Below, piece after piece: positions 27,550 through 36,006 of a stretch of DNA of 64,000 nt. The DNA comes from Pseudomonas sp. MRSN 12121. GTDB taxonomy: Bacteria; Pseudomonadota; Gammaproteobacteria; Pseudomonadales; Pseudomonadaceae. Position 1 is the stretch's first letter. Every line of letters begins with the position of its first letter. The DNA is taken from positions 1,612,001-1,676,000 of the forward strand of contig NZ_CP010892.1 of NCBI RefSeq assembly GCF_000931465.1, written 5' to 3'. The notes under the pieces were generated by a model, which was not told where the DNA came from, ran no database searches, and saw only the letters and a list, made by a program, of their open reading frames with translations. The position numbers were made by a program, and so were the translations under genes.

Positions 27550-28463
27550 GCCGCCTGACCATCGAAGCCAGCACCCCGCTGTGCCTGCTGCAGGACGCCG
27601 GCCGCTTTGGCGTGCGCCATCTGGGCGTGACCCAGGGCGGCGCGCTGGACTGGGTGTCGATGTCCTGGGCCAACTGGCTGCTGGACAATGCCCTGGACGC
27701 ACCGGTGATCGAGATCACCCTCGGCGGTTTCACCCTGGTCGCCGAGGAGCTGTGCCTGCTGGCGCTGGCGGGCGCCGACCTGGGGGCCCGTATCGACGAG
27801 CGACCGCTGAGCCCGGGGCGCAGTTTTATCCTGCAGAAAGGCCAGCGGCTGCGTTTTACCCAGCCGTTGCTGGGCGCCCGGGCCTATCTGGCGGCGCCCG
27901 GCGGTTTCGACGCGCCGAAGGTGCTGGGCAGTTGCGCCAGCGTGGTCCGCGAGGAACTGGGCGGGCTCGACGGATTCGGCCGGCCATTGGCCGAGGGCGG
28001 GCGCCTGACGTATTCGGGGGGCGGGGTGGGCCTCAAGGTGCTGTCGGGCAAGCAACTGCCGGACCTGCGATCGCAGGCGCCGCTGGAGGTGATTCTTGGT
28101 GCGCAGATCGGCCAGTTCAGCGGGCAGAGCCTGTTCGATGCCTTCAACAGCACCTGGACCCTGGACAGCCGCGCCGACCGCATGGGCATGCGTTTGCTGG
28201 GGACGCCATTGCGTTATCAGGGGGCGCCGATGATCTCCGAGGGCATTCCCCTGGGGGCGATCCAGGTGCCGCCGGACGGTCAGCCGATCGTGCTGCTCAA
28301 CGACCGGCAGACCATCGGCGGCTATCCGCGCCTGGGGGCGCTGACGCCGCTGGCCCTGGCCCGGCTGGCGCAATGCCTGCCCGGCAGCGAGGTGCGCCTG
28401 GCGCCGGTGGTGCAGGAGACGGCGTATCGGCAGCAGATCGAGTTTTTGCGGCGGTTTGTGTAG
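27546..28463 (+). CDS. pxpC: 5-oxoprolinase subunit C (KipA family)
   Basis: A 305-aa protein of the KipA/allophanate-hydrolase-subunit-2 family. LLQDAGRFGVRHLGVTQGGA, ARAYLAAPGGFD, DSRADRMGMRLLG and NDRQTIGGYPRLG are conserved motifs. It completes the 5-oxoprolinase complex. A REP inverted pair follows 11 bases after the stop and may mark the operon end. Confidence 0.94.
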   Translation: MSRLTIEASTPLCLLQDAGRFGVRHLGVTQGGALDWVSMSWANWLLDNALDAPVIEITLGGFTLVAEELCLLALAGADLGARIDERPLSPGRSFILQKGQRLRFTQPLLGARAYLAAPGGFDAPKVLGSCASVVREELGGLDGFGRPLAEGGRLTYSGGGVGLKVLSGKQLPDLRSQAPLEVILGAQIGQFSGQSLFDAFNSTWTLDSRADRMGMRLLGTPLRYQGAPMISEGIPLGAIQVPPDGQPIVLLNDRQTIGGYPRLGALTPLALARLAQCLPGSEVRLAPVVQETAYRQQIEFLRRFV

Positions 28464-28474
28464 GGCGTAAAAGC

Positions 28475-28552
28475 ATCGCGGGCAAGCCTCGCTCCTACAG
28501 GTGTTGTTCGTTCAAACGACGCTAATCTGTAGGAGCGTGGCTTGCCCGCGAT
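28475..28552. repeat. REP inverted pair after pxpC
   Basis: A 26-bp arm at 28475-28500 (starting ATCGCGGGCAAGCCTCGCTC) and its inverted copy at 28527-28552 with one mismatch, spaced by 26 bases. This is the GTAGGAGCG-type Pseudomonas REP. It lies between the convergent pxpC and VWA genes. Confidence 0.85.
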
Positions 28553-28575
28553 AGCGTCGGACCGGCCAGCGCCGA

Positions 28576-29754
28576 TTATTTGGAGAGAAACCGCATCCCT
28601 TCTTCCAGCCCGCGCAGGGTCAGCGGGTACATCTGTTCCTCGACCAGTTCGCGCACGATGTTGGTCGAGGCGGTGTAGCCCCAGGTGTCTTTCGGGTAGG
28701 GGTTGATCCAGATGAGCTTCTTGTACTTTTCCATGAAGCGCTGCATCCACACATAACCGGCTTCTTCGTTCCAGTGCTCGACGCTGCCGCCGGCCTGGGT
28801 GATTTCGTAGGGCGCCATGGCGGCGTCGCCGACGAAGATCACTTTGTAGTCGGCGCCGTACTTGTGCAGCAGGTCCTGGGTCGAGGTGCGTTCCGAGCCG
28901 CGGCGCAGGTTGTTCTTCCACACCGATTCGTAGATGAAGTTGTGGAAGTAGAAGTACTCCAGGTGCTTGAACTCGGTCTTGCAGGCGGAGAACAGCTCCT
29001 CGCAGATCTTCACGTGGGCGTCCATCGAACCGCCGATATCGAACAGCAACAGCAGCTTGATGCTGTTGCGCCGTTCCGGGCGCATCTGGATGTTCAGCAG
29101 ACCGGCGTCGCGGGCGGTGTGGTCGATGGTGCCGTCGATGTCCAGCTCGTCCGCCGCGCCCTGGCGGGCGAACTTGCGCAGGCGGCGCAGGGCCACCTTG
29201 ATATTGCGCGTGCCCAGTTCCACCTGGTCGTCGAGGTTCTTGTACTCGCGCTGGTCCCAGACCTTGACCGCCTTGCCCTGGCGCTTGCCGGCGTCGCCGA
29301 CGCGGATGCCTTCCGGGTTGAAGCCGCCGGAGCCGAACGGGCTGGTGCCGCCGGTGCCGATCCACTTGTTGCCGCCGGCATGGCGTTCCTTCTGTTCTTC
29401 CAGGCGCTTCTTGAATTCTTCGATCAGCTTGTCCAGCCCGCCCAGGGACTGGATCTGCGCGCGTTCCTCGTCGCTCAGCGAGCGCTCGAACTCCTTGCGC
29501 AGCCAGTCCTCGGGGATCAGCGCCTGCAGGTGGTCGTCGAGTTTCTCCAGGCCGTTGAAGTAGGCGCCGAACGCGCGGTCGAACTTGTCGAAGTGCCGCT
29601 CGTCCTTCACCAGGATCGCCCGGGACAGGTAATAGAACTCGTCCATGTCGGCGAAGGTCACGCGCTGCTTGAGCGCGTTGATCAGGTCCAGCAGCTCGCG
29701 CACCGACACCGGGACCTTGGCCGCGCGCATTTCATTGAACAGGTTGAGCAGCAT
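28576..29754 (-). CDS. VWA domain protein, CoxE-like
   Basis: A 392-aa protein. The N-terminal ~130 residues are helical and charged; the C-terminal von Willebrand A domain starts near residue 230 with the MIDAS motif LLLLFDIGGSMD (DxGxS) and a later conserved Thr/Asp region (VIFVGDAAMAPYE). Such proteins pair with MoxR AAA+ ATPases, here encoded 33 bases upstream in the same direction, and are thought to act as metal-dependent chaperones that load or mature a target complex. No CO dehydrogenase or other client is nearby. Confidence 0.88.
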   Translation of the reverse strand: MLLNLFNEMRAAKVPVSVRELLDLINALKQRVTFADMDEFYYLSRAILVKDERHFDKFDRAFGAYFNGLEKLDDHLQALIPEDWLRKEFERSLSDEERAQIQSLGGLDKLIEEFKKRLEEQKERHAGGNKWIGTGGTSPFGSGGFNPEGIRVGDAGKRQGKAVKVWDQREYKNLDDQVELGTRNIKVALRRLRKFARQGAADELDIDGTIDHTARDAGLLNIQMRPERRNSIKLLLLFDIGGSMDAHVKICEELFSACKTEFKHLEYFYFHNFIYESVWKNNLRRGSERTSTQDLLHKYGADYKVIFVGDAAMAPYEITQAGGSVEHWNEEAGYVWMQRFMEKYKKLIWINPYPKDTWGYTASTNIVRELVEEQMYPLTLRGLEEGMRFLSK

Positions 29755-29787
29755 GGTTATCGCTCTCCAATAATCTTTTGGTAGCGC

Positions 29788-30633
29788 TTAACGGGTGCCG
29801 CGACGGCTCATGAACGCCAGGCGTTCCAGCAACTGCACATCCTGCTCGTTCTTCACCAGGGCGCCGGCCAGCGGCGGGATGGCCTTGGTCGGATCGCGCT
29901 CGCGCAGCACCGCCTCGCCGATGTTGTCGGCCATCAGCAGCTTGAGCCAGTCGACCAGCTCGGAAGTCGAGGGCTTCTTCTTCAGGCCCGGCACCTTGCG
30001 CACGTCGAAGAACACATCCAGCGCCTCGCTGACCAGGTCCTTCTTGATGTCCGGGTAGTGCACATCGACGATCTTCTGCAGGGTGCTGCGGTCGGGGAAG
30101 GCGATGTAGTGGAAGAAGCAGCGGCGCAGGAAGGCGTCCGGCAGTTCTTTTTCGTTGTTGGAGGTAATGATGATGATCGGGCGCTGCTTGGCCTTGATGG
30201 TCTCGTCGATTTCGTAGACGTAGAACTCCATCTTGTCGAGTTCCTGCAGCAGGTCGTTGGGGAACTCGATGTCGGCCTTGTCGATTTCGTCGATCAGCAG
30301 GATCACCCGCTCTTCGGACTCGAAGGCCTCCCACAGCTTGCCCTTCTTCAGGTAGTTGCGGATGTCATGCACCTTGTCCACGCCCAGCTGCGAATCGCGC
30401 AGGCGACTCACCGCGTCGTATTCGTACAGCCCCTGGTGCGCCTTGGTGGTGGACTTGATGTGCCAGGTGATCAGCTTGGCGCCGAAGGATTCGGCCAGTT
30501 GCTCGGCGAGCATGGTCTTGCCGGTGCCGGGTTCGCCCTTGACCAGCAGCGGCCGCTCCAGGGTGATGGCAGCGTTGACTGCCAGCTTCAGGTCATCGGT
30601 GGCGACGTATGCGCTGGTGCCTTCGAACTTCAT
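29788..30633 (-). CDS. MoxR-family AAA+ ATPase
   Basis: A 281-aa ATPase. Walker A VKGEPGTGKT (residues 33-40 for GEPGTGKT), Walker B VILLIDEIDKAD, sensor 1 IIIITSNNEKELPDAFLRRC and a C-terminal lid are present. ATG 30633 is chosen because GAGGAA lies 8 bases upstream and MKFEGTSAYVATDD is the usual N-terminus; the ATG at 30663 has no good ribosome site. It forms an operon with the VWA gene and probably drives the same unfolding or insertion task. Confidence 0.92.
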   Translation of the reverse strand: MKFEGTSAYVATDDLKLAVNAAITLERPLLVKGEPGTGKTMLAEQLAESFGAKLITWHIKSTTKAHQGLYEYDAVSRLRDSQLGVDKVHDIRNYLKKGKLWEAFESEERVILLIDEIDKADIEFPNDLLQELDKMEFYVYEIDETIKAKQRPIIIITSNNEKELPDAFLRRCFFHYIAFPDRSTLQKIVDVHYPDIKKDLVSEALDVFFDVRKVPGLKKKPSTSELVDWLKLLMADNIGEAVLRERDPTKAIPPLAGALVKNEQDVQLLERLAFMSRRGTR

Positions 30634-30736
30634 CTGCAATTCCTCGAACGGTAGCGCCGACATGCGGCAAGCAGGTCGGAAGAATAAGAAACACGATGGC
30701 CGACTATAACGCGGCGCCCGGCTGACTGTGAACGCA

Positions 30737-30767
30737 GACGCCCCATTCAGTCTCTGAATGGGGCGTC
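30737..30767 (-). terminator. Perfect 14-bp hairpin after the DUF748 gene
   Basis: GACGCCCCATTCAG (30737-30750) and CTGAATGGGGCGTC (30754-30767) pair perfectly over a TCT loop, 11 bases after the DUF748 stop. Only a weak T-rich tail follows (TGCGTTC on the minus strand). Confidence 0.6.
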
Positions 30768-30777
30768 ACATGCTGAC

Positions 30778-31851
30778 TCAGTCAGTGGACGGCTTGGGCT
30801 TTTCATAGCGGGCATTAAACGCCTGGACGAAACCGTTGCGCAAAATCTGCAAAAACGCCTGGAATGCGCTGATATCGCGCTGGTGCACGCTGCCTTCGAG
30901 TTCGACCCGGGTGGCGAACTGGTTTTTGTTCTGGTTTTTCAGCACGGTTTCGCTGGTGCCCACCAGGGCTTCCCAGATCGAGCGGAATATCCCCTTGTCC
31001 TTGTTCTCGACATCCTGCTGCCAATTGAACACGTCGACATCGCGCAGCAGCGGCTTGATATAGCCGGTGAGCCGGCCCTTGTTGGCCTCGGCCTCGATCA
31101 CCAGGTCGCCGTGGCCGGCGTTGAAGTCGAACTTGCCGTAGGCCGAGGCGAAATCGTTCAGGCGCTTGAGTTCGATATCCCGGGCCCGCAGGCGGAACTC
31201 GAAATCCTGGAAGTCGCTCAGCGGGTCGAAGGTGGCACTGGTTTCCAGTGGCGCATGGCCCAGCAGCAGGGCCTTGCCTTCCAGGCGGGCATCGCGCCGG
31301 CCCTGGGTGTCGACCACGTTGGTCAGGTTGTAGGCACTGGCGTTGACCTGGGTGGCGGTCATGTTCACCGGGGGCTTGGAGTTGAAGTTGCGAAAGCTGA
31401 TCTGGCCGTCGCTGACCCGTACTTCGTTGAGGGTGATCGGCAACAGCTTGCTCAATTGCGCGCGCCAGTCGGTGCCCTGGCCGGTCTGCGAGGCCTGCTT
31501 GTTGCCGCCGTCGACGAAGTTGACCTGCGGCCCGACAAATTGCACTTCGGCCACCACGGCGTGGTCGTACCACAGGGAATGCCAGCTGACCGACAGATCG
31601 ATCAGCGGCGCATCGACGAAGGGGACGGGCACCTTGCCGTCGACCTTGACGATCTCCAGGCCATTGATCCGGTAGGCGCCGCGCCACAGGGCCAGGTCGA
31701 CATCGCTGATCCGGCCGCGGTAGTCGCCCATGTCGGCCAGCTTGTCGTTGAGGTAGTCGCGCACCAGGTAGGGCAGGGCGATGTGCAGGGCGACCAGCAG
31801 CGCCAGTACCCCGGCGAGGGTCCACAAGGGCCAACTGTAGCGACGTTTCAT
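30778..31851 (-). CDS. DUF748 / AsmA-like membrane-anchored protein
   Basis: A 357-aa protein with an N-terminal membrane anchor (WPLWTLAGVLALLVALHIALPYLV) and a large periplasmic part rich in beta strands. DYRGRISDVDLALWRGAYRINGLEIVK and FVDAPLIDLSVSWHSLWYD fit the DUF748/AsmA-type fold linked to envelope lipid or protein homeostasis. It is divergent from cysK. ATG 31851 places the anchor at the N-terminus; an ATG at 31881 would add ten residues and has a ribosome site that lies too close. Confidence 0.8.
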   Translation of the reverse strand: MKRRYSWPLWTLAGVLALLVALHIALPYLVRDYLNDKLADMGDYRGRISDVDLALWRGAYRINGLEIVKVDGKVPVPFVDAPLIDLSVSWHSLWYDHAVVAEVQFVGPQVNFVDGGNKQASQTGQGTDWRAQLSKLLPITLNEVRVSDGQISFRNFNSKPPVNMTATQVNASAYNLTNVVDTQGRRDARLEGKALLLGHAPLETSATFDPLSDFQDFEFRLRARDIELKRLNDFASAYGKFDFNAGHGDLVIEAEANKGRLTGYIKPLLRDVDVFNWQQDVENKDKGIFRSIWEALVGTSETVLKNQNKNQFATRVELEGSVHQRDISAFQAFLQILRNGFVQAFNARYEKPKPSTD

Positions 31852-31979
31852 GAGCGTGAGTCTCCAGCCGTATAGAGGCATTGACTCCCCGCTGTCGCAG
31901 TCGTTCGTCCCGACTGGACGCTCATGGGTGCGAGGCATACCCTTGAGAACTTCCTTCCACGCTGGCCAAGGAGCTTGCC

Positions 31980-32954
31980 ATGAGCCGCATCTTCGCTGAC
32001 AACGCCCACTCCATCGGCAATACGCCGCTGGTGCAGATCAACCGTATCGCGCCGCGCGGCGTCACCATCCTGGCCAAGACCGAAGGACGCAACCCGGGGT
32101 ATTCGGTGAAGTGCCGGATCGGCGCGAACATGATCTGGGACGCCGAAAGCAGCGGCAAGCTCAAGCCGGGCATGACCATAGTCGAGCCCACCTCGGGCAA
32201 TACCGGCATCGGCCTGGCGTTCGTCGCCGCGGCCCGTGGCTACAAGTTGCTGCTGACCATGCCGGCCTCGATGAGCATCGAGCGGCGCAAGGTACTCAAG
32301 GCCCTGGGCGCCGAACTGGTGCTGACCGAGCCGGCCAAGGGCATGAAAGGGGCGATCGAGAAGGCCGCGGAAATCTTCGCCAGCGACCCTGAAAAATACT
32401 TCATGCCGCAACAGTTCGATAACCCGGCCAACCCGGCGATCCACGAAAAGACCACCGGCCCGGAAATCTGGAACGATACCGACGGCGCGGTGGATGTGCT
32501 GGTGGCCGGCGTCGGCACCGGCGGCACCATCACCGGGGTGTCGCGCTATATCAAGAAGACCCGGGGCAAGCCGATCCTGTCGGTGGCGGTGGAGCCGAGC
32601 ACCTCGCCGGTGATCACCCAGAAACTGGCCGGCGAGGAAATCAAGCCCAGCCCGCACAAGATCCAGGGGATCGGCGCCGGTTTCGTGCCGAGCAACCTCG
32701 ACCTGTCGATGGTCGACCGGGTGGAGCTGGTCAGCGACGAGGAGTCCAAGGCCATGGCCCTGCGCCTGATGCAGGAGGAGGGGATCCTCTGTGGCATCTC
32801 CTGCGGGGCGGCGATGGCAGTGGCGGTACGCCTGGCGGAAACCCCCGAGATGCAGGGCAAGACCATTGTCGTGATCCTGCCGGACTCGGGCGAGCGTTAC
32901 CTGTCGAGCATGTTGTTCGCCGACCTGTTCAGCGAACAGGAGAACCAGCAGTGA
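31980..32954 (+). CDS. cysK: Cysteine synthase A (O-acetylserine sulfhydrylase)
   Basis: A 324-aa PLP enzyme making cysteine from O-acetylserine and sulfide. The PLP lysine is in GYSVKCRIG (Lys44); the substrate loop TSGNTGIG is at 71-78; [10 protein letters not shown] binds the PLP phosphate; ISCGAAM is present. The C-terminus [14 protein letters not shown] matches CysK rather than CysM. CAAGGAG lies 7 bases before the ATG. The next gene lpxO starts 215 bases further on, beyond its own likely promoter. Confidence 0.94.
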   Translation: MSRIFADNAHSIGNTPLVQINRIAPRGVTILAKTEGRNPGYSVKCRIGANMIWDAESSGKLKPGMTIVEPTSGNTGIGLAFVAAARGYKLLLTMPASMSIERRKVLKALGAELVLTEPAKGMKGAIEKAAEIFASDPEKYFMPQQFDNPANPAIHEKTTGPEIWNDTDGAVDVLVAGVGTGGTITGVSRYIKKTRGKPILSVAVEPSTSPVITQKLAGEEIKPSPHKIQGIGAGFVPSNLDLSMVDRVELVSDEESKAMALRLMQEEGILCGISCGAAMAVAVRLAETPEMQGKTIVVILPDSGERYLSSMLFADLFSEQENQQ

Positions 32955-33169
32955 ACGCCGCGCCCGGCGATCAGGCTGCATTGCCGAAGTACTGATCTGT
33001 ATCAGCCGGCGTTCAGGCGCCTTGTGTTAATTCAGCGTTTTATTGCACGACCGTTAACACTGATTGTTGATGAGTGCGGGTTTTTCCAGGGGCCGGGAGT
33101 GTTTATCATGGCCGGCTGCCATGCCGGATGAATGCTGTCCCGCCGGCGATTTTTTCAAGGAGATGTTGC

Positions 33170-34108
33170 ATGAGCCTTTCGTTTGCCGCCAAGTTCGCGG
33201 TGTTGTTGCTGTTCATCGGCAGCACGCTCTACGTGCACCTGCGCGGCAAGGCGCGACTGCCGGTGCTGCGCCAGTTCGTCAACCATTCGGCGCTGTTCGC
33301 ACCTTATAACGCCTTGATGTACCTGTTTTCCGGTGTGCCTTCCAAGCCTTACCTGGACCGCAGCAAGTTCCCCGAACTGGATGTGCTCAAGGACAACTGG
33401 CAGGTCATCCGCGACGAGGCCATGCACCTGTTCGACGAGGGGTATATCCGTGCCGCCGAGAAGAACAACGACGCCGGCTTCGGTTCGTTCTTCAAGAAGG
33501 GCTGGAAGCGTTTCTACCTCAAGTGGTACGACAAACCGCTGCCGTCGGCCGAATTGCTGTGCCCCAGGACCGTTGAACTGGTCAGCCGCATTCCCAACGT
33601 CAAGGGCGCGATGTTCGCCCTGCTGCCCGGTGGCAGCCACCTCAACCCGCACCGCGATCCGTTCGCCGGTTCCCTGCGCTATCACCTGGGCCTGTCCACG
33701 CCGAACTCCGACGATTGCCGGATTTTCGTCGACGGCCAGGTCTACGCCTGGCGCGACGGTGAAGACGTGATGTTCGACGAAACCTACGTGCACTGGGTGA
33801 AGAACGAGACCGAGCAGACCCGCGTGATCCTGTTCTGCGATATCGAGCGGCCGCTGAGCAACCGCCTGATGACCCGCGTCAACCGCTGGATCAGCGGCTG
33901 GCTGGGGCGGGCCACCGCGCCGCAGAACCTCGACGACGAGCGCGTCGGCGGCATCAACCAGGCCTATGCCTGGAGCAAGCGTTTCAGCGATCGCATCAGT
34001 GGCGTGGTCAAGCAGTGGAAGCGCCGCCATCCCAAGCTCTATCGCGTCATGCGGCCGGTGCTGGCGGTAGTGGTCCTGACCGCCCTGGGCTACTGGTTGT
34101 TCGGCTAA
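33170..34108 (+). CDS. lpxO: Lipid A 2-hydroxylase (aspartyl/asparaginyl beta-hydroxylase family)
   Basis: A 312-aa Fe(II)/2-oxoglutarate dioxygenase that hydroxylates the secondary acyl chain of lipid A at the inner membrane. It has an N-terminal membrane helix (FAAKFAVLLLFIGSTLYV), the core with GSHLNPHRDPFAGSLRYHLGL (HxD iron motif), EDVMFDETYVHWVKNETEQTRVIL (second His, 2-oxoglutarate Arg) and a C-terminal helix (LAVVVLTALGYWLF). Start 33170 follows AAGGAG at 33157. The 215-bp upstream gap holds a CATGGC/GCCATG hairpin and a possible PhoP-like box. Together with eptA this gives two lipid A modifiers in the window. Confidence 0.92.
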   Translation: MSLSFAAKFAVLLLFIGSTLYVHLRGKARLPVLRQFVNHSALFAPYNALMYLFSGVPSKPYLDRSKFPELDVLKDNWQVIRDEAMHLFDEGYIRAAEKNNDAGFGSFFKKGWKRFYLKWYDKPLPSAELLCPRTVELVSRIPNVKGAMFALLPGGSHLNPHRDPFAGSLRYHLGLSTPNSDDCRIFVDGQVYAWRDGEDVMFDETYVHWVKNETEQTRVILFCDIERPLSNRLMTRVNRWISGWLGRATAPQNLDDERVGGINQAYAWSKRFSDRISGVVKQWKRRHPKLYRVMRPVLAVVVLTALGYWLFG

Positions 34109-34112
34109 GCCA

Positions 34113-34142
34113 TTGCAATGGATATCGGGCGCTGGTTATAGT
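34113..34142 (+). promoter_or_regulatory. Sigma-70 promoter candidate after lpxO
   Basis: TTGCAA (34113-34118) and TATAGT (34137-34142) with an 18-base spacer. It lies just after the lpxO stop and would start an RNA near 34149 covering the small ORF and the leader of the DMT transporter gene. Confidence 0.5.
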
Positions 34143-34194
34143 CGGCGTCCGGTGCATCAGAAGATTCGCCGTTATCCTTCAGAAAGATCAGTAC

Positions 34195-34308
34195 ATGCCT
34201 CATTCCCTCATCAACGCGGTAGTCGATTCGGCGGTCAACGCTGGCGTCGTGCCGTGCGGGAACCCGCAGCCTGTGCAGATCAGTCATTACCCCCCCACCT
34301 GTCAGTAG
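34195..34308 (+). CDS. Possible 37-codon small ORF in the leader of the DMT gene
   Basis: An ATG-initiated ORF of 37 codons (MPHSLINAVVDSAVNAGV ... SHYPPTCQ) lies 46 bases after the predicted transcription start near 34149. It ends with a Tyr-Pro-Pro stretch, a type of sequence that can slow ribosomes. The ribosome site is weak (AGAAAG). It could be a leader peptide, the ORF of a dual-function small RNA, or chance. No homologue is recalled with certainty. The rest of 34109-34455 holds structured RNA rather than a gene. Confidence 0.4.
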   Translation: MPHSLINAVVDSAVNAGVVPCGNPQPVQISHYPPTCQ

Positions 34309-34348
34309 CACGCCGGTGTGCGCCGTCGTATCGCCGCCAGGCGTTGTC

Positions 34349-34423
34349 GTACGGGGCTGATCAGCAACCTCTGCTGTTCCCTGTACCCGCCAGAAAAAAC
34401 TACTGAATTTCAGCTTCGGCTGA
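34349..34423 (+). ncRNA. Structured leader hairpins upstream of the DMT transporter gene
   Basis: GTACGGGG (34349-34356) pairs with CCCTGTAC (34379-34386), one G-U pair, enclosing an inner stem CAGCA (34362-34366)/TGCTG (34372-34376). A second hairpin TCAGC-TTCG-GCTGA at 34410-34423 carries a stable UUCG tetraloop and ends 21 bases before the ribosome site. The arrangement suggests a regulatory leader or a small RNA. Confidence 0.4.
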
Positions 34424-34455
34424 GTTGGCTATTTGCCTGACTACAGGTGGTATTC

Positions 34456-35319
34456 ATGTTGGTCATTTCAAAAAAGTCCGCGCTCGCGGCGGCTTCCACG
34501 AGCCTGTTCGTCCTGCTCTGGAGCAGTGGCGCGATCTTCTCCAAGTGGGGGCTGGCGCATGCCTCGCCCTTTGCCTTCCTGCTGATCCGTTTCGCTATCG
34601 CCCTGTGCGGGCTGGTGCTGCTGGTGCCGCTGCTCAGGCTGCGCCTGCCCCGTGGGCGCAAGCCGATGCTGTTCGCGGTGGCCACCGGCCTGGTGCTGCT
34701 GGGGATGTACCAGATCTTCTACCTGCTGGCCCTGGACCTGAAGGTCACGCCCGGGGTCATGGCCACCATCATGGGGGTGCAACCGATCCTCACGGTGGTG
34801 ATCATGGAGCGCCAGCGTTCCTGGGGCCGGATGTTCGGCCTCGCACTGGGCCTGGCCGGCTTGATCATGGTGGTGTACCAGGGGATCGGCCTGGCCGGCA
34901 TGTCGCTGGCCGGGATGCTCTTCGGGCTGCTGGCCCTGGCGAGCATGACCCTGGGGTCGATCATGCAGAAGCGCATCACCGACAACCCGCTGGGCACCCT
35001 GCCGGTGCAGTACCTGGCCGGGTTGTTGCTGTGCACGCTGTTCGTGCCGTTCCAGCCATTCCACTTCGAGCACAGCGTCGGCTTCATCGTCCCGGTGCTG
35101 TGGATGGGGCTGGTGGTCTCGGTGCTGGCGACCCTGCTGCTGTACCGCCTGATCGCCCGCGGCAATCTGGTCAACGTCACCAGCCTGTTCTACCTGGTGC
35201 CGGCGGTGACCGCGGTGATGGATTACCTGGTGTTCGGCAACCGGCTGGCGCTGCTGAGCCTGTTCGGCATGCTGCTGATCATCGTCGGGCTGGTGTTCGT
35301 CTTTCGTAAAAGCGCCTGA
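34456..35319 (+). CDS. DMT-family transporter (EamA)
   Basis: A 287-aa protein with ten predicted membrane helices in two EamA halves: first half with FVLLWSSGAIFSKWGLAHASPFAFLLIRF, second from about residue 145 with LASMTLGSIMQKRITDNPLG. Members export amino acids or other metabolites. ATG 34456 follows AGGTGG at 34445. The gene has its own long structured leader and a strong terminator after it, so it appears to be a single-gene unit. Cargo unknown. Confidence 0.88.
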   Translation: MLVISKKSALAAASTSLFVLLWSSGAIFSKWGLAHASPFAFLLIRFAIALCGLVLLVPLLRLRLPRGRKPMLFAVATGLVLLGMYQIFYLLALDLKVTPGVMATIMGVQPILTVVIMERQRSWGRMFGLALGLAGLIMVVYQGIGLAGMSLAGMLFGLLALASMTLGSIMQKRITDNPLGTLPVQYLAGLLLCTLFVPFQPFHFEHSVGFIVPVLWMGLVVSVLATLLLYRLIARGNLVNVTSLFYLVPAVTAVMDYLVFGNRLALLSLFGMLLIIVGLVFVFRKSA

Positions 35320-35333
35320 TTCATGAGGGCTGG

Positions 35334-35370
35334 GCGCGGTTCCCGCAGGGCGCGGGGGCCGCGCTTTTTT
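35334..35370 (+). terminator. Rho-independent terminator after the DMT gene
   Basis: GCGCGG (35334-35339) pairs with CCGCGC (35359-35364), with an inner CCCGC/GCGGG stem, followed by six Ts. Confidence 0.87.
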
Positions 35371-35399
35371 ATGGCCGGGCAAAAGACGCGGCGGCCCTT

Positions 35400-35552
35400 A
35401 AGTTTGGTGTCGACGGGTCGATACAGTTGATGGCTAATGGCTATTACTTTTCCATTCCGCTACAACGTTTTATAGGCTCTTGGCAATAAGAAAAACCTTA
35501 AAAGTTAAAGAAGTGTCCTAGGCTGACGACATACTCTCTAGATCTTAAGGAG
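35400..35552 (+). promoter_or_regulatory. AT-rich upstream region of the pilin-like gene
   Basis: This 150-bp stretch is much more AT-rich than its neighbours, with TATAGG (35471-35476), TTGGCA (35480-35485) and CCTTAAAAGTTAAAG. It probably contains the promoter and perhaps silencer (H-NS/MvaT-type) sites of the pilin gene, but no single hexamer pair is convincing. Confidence 0.35.
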
Positions 35553-35561
35553 ATGTCGGAA

Positions 35562-35957
35562 ATGGGCACCAGATTGTGGATGGCAAGTATCGGTGTGTTT
35601 CTCGGATTGAGTGGCGTCTGCACCGCGGCCCCTCAAACCGCTCAGGGAGTGATCTATTTCCACGGCAGCATCGAAGAGGAGCCTTGCACACCGAGCACGG
35701 TTCCCGATGTTTCCGGTCGCGGCATCACCTTCAACCTTTCCCAGTGCCCGACGCTTTCGCGGGGCAATGAAATCCACGTGAACCCGGTCGGCCCCTCGCG
35801 CACGGTGACGGCGCTCGATCACTCGGCGGTCGAGGTCAAGCTGGTGGCGGACAGCGGGTCGGCGGGGCGCTACTACGACCAGCAATATGTCCTGGTCGAC
35901 AAGGCGGGCAAGCGGGTCGAATCGGGTGCCTACCTGATTACCCTGACGTCGCCATAA
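35562..35957 (+). CDS. Small exported pilin-like protein
   Basis: A 131-aa protein with a signal peptide (LWMASIGVFLGLSGVCTAA) and a short type-1-pilin-like body: GVIYFHGSIEEEPC near the N-terminus, a second cysteine in FNLSQCPTLS, and a C-terminal beta-strand AYLITLTSP. Two cysteines about 25-30 residues apart and GxI(x)F at the start fit a fimbrial subunit fold. AAGGAG at 35547 is 9 bases before ATG 35562; an ATG at 35553 touches that site and is excluded. No chaperone or usher is adjacent; it is another orphan like the adhesin at 2385. Confidence 0.65.
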   Translation: MGTRLWMASIGVFLGLSGVCTAAPQTAQGVIYFHGSIEEEPCTPSTVPDVSGRGITFNLSQCPTLSRGNEIHVNPVGPSRTVTALDHSAVEVKLVADSGSAGRYYDQQYVLVDKAGKRVESGAYLITLTSP

Positions 35958-35968
35958 GCCTGCCGTGC

Positions 35969-35996
35969 GCTGCCCGGCATCCCGATGCGGGGCAGC
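35969..35996. terminator. Hairpin between convergent pilin and LysR genes
   Basis: GCTGCCC/GGGCAGC outer stem with an inner GCATC/GATGC stem. It fills most of the 49-bp gap and could act in both directions; no long T-run. Confidence 0.55.
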
Positions 35997-36006
35997 GACG
36001 AGCGGT

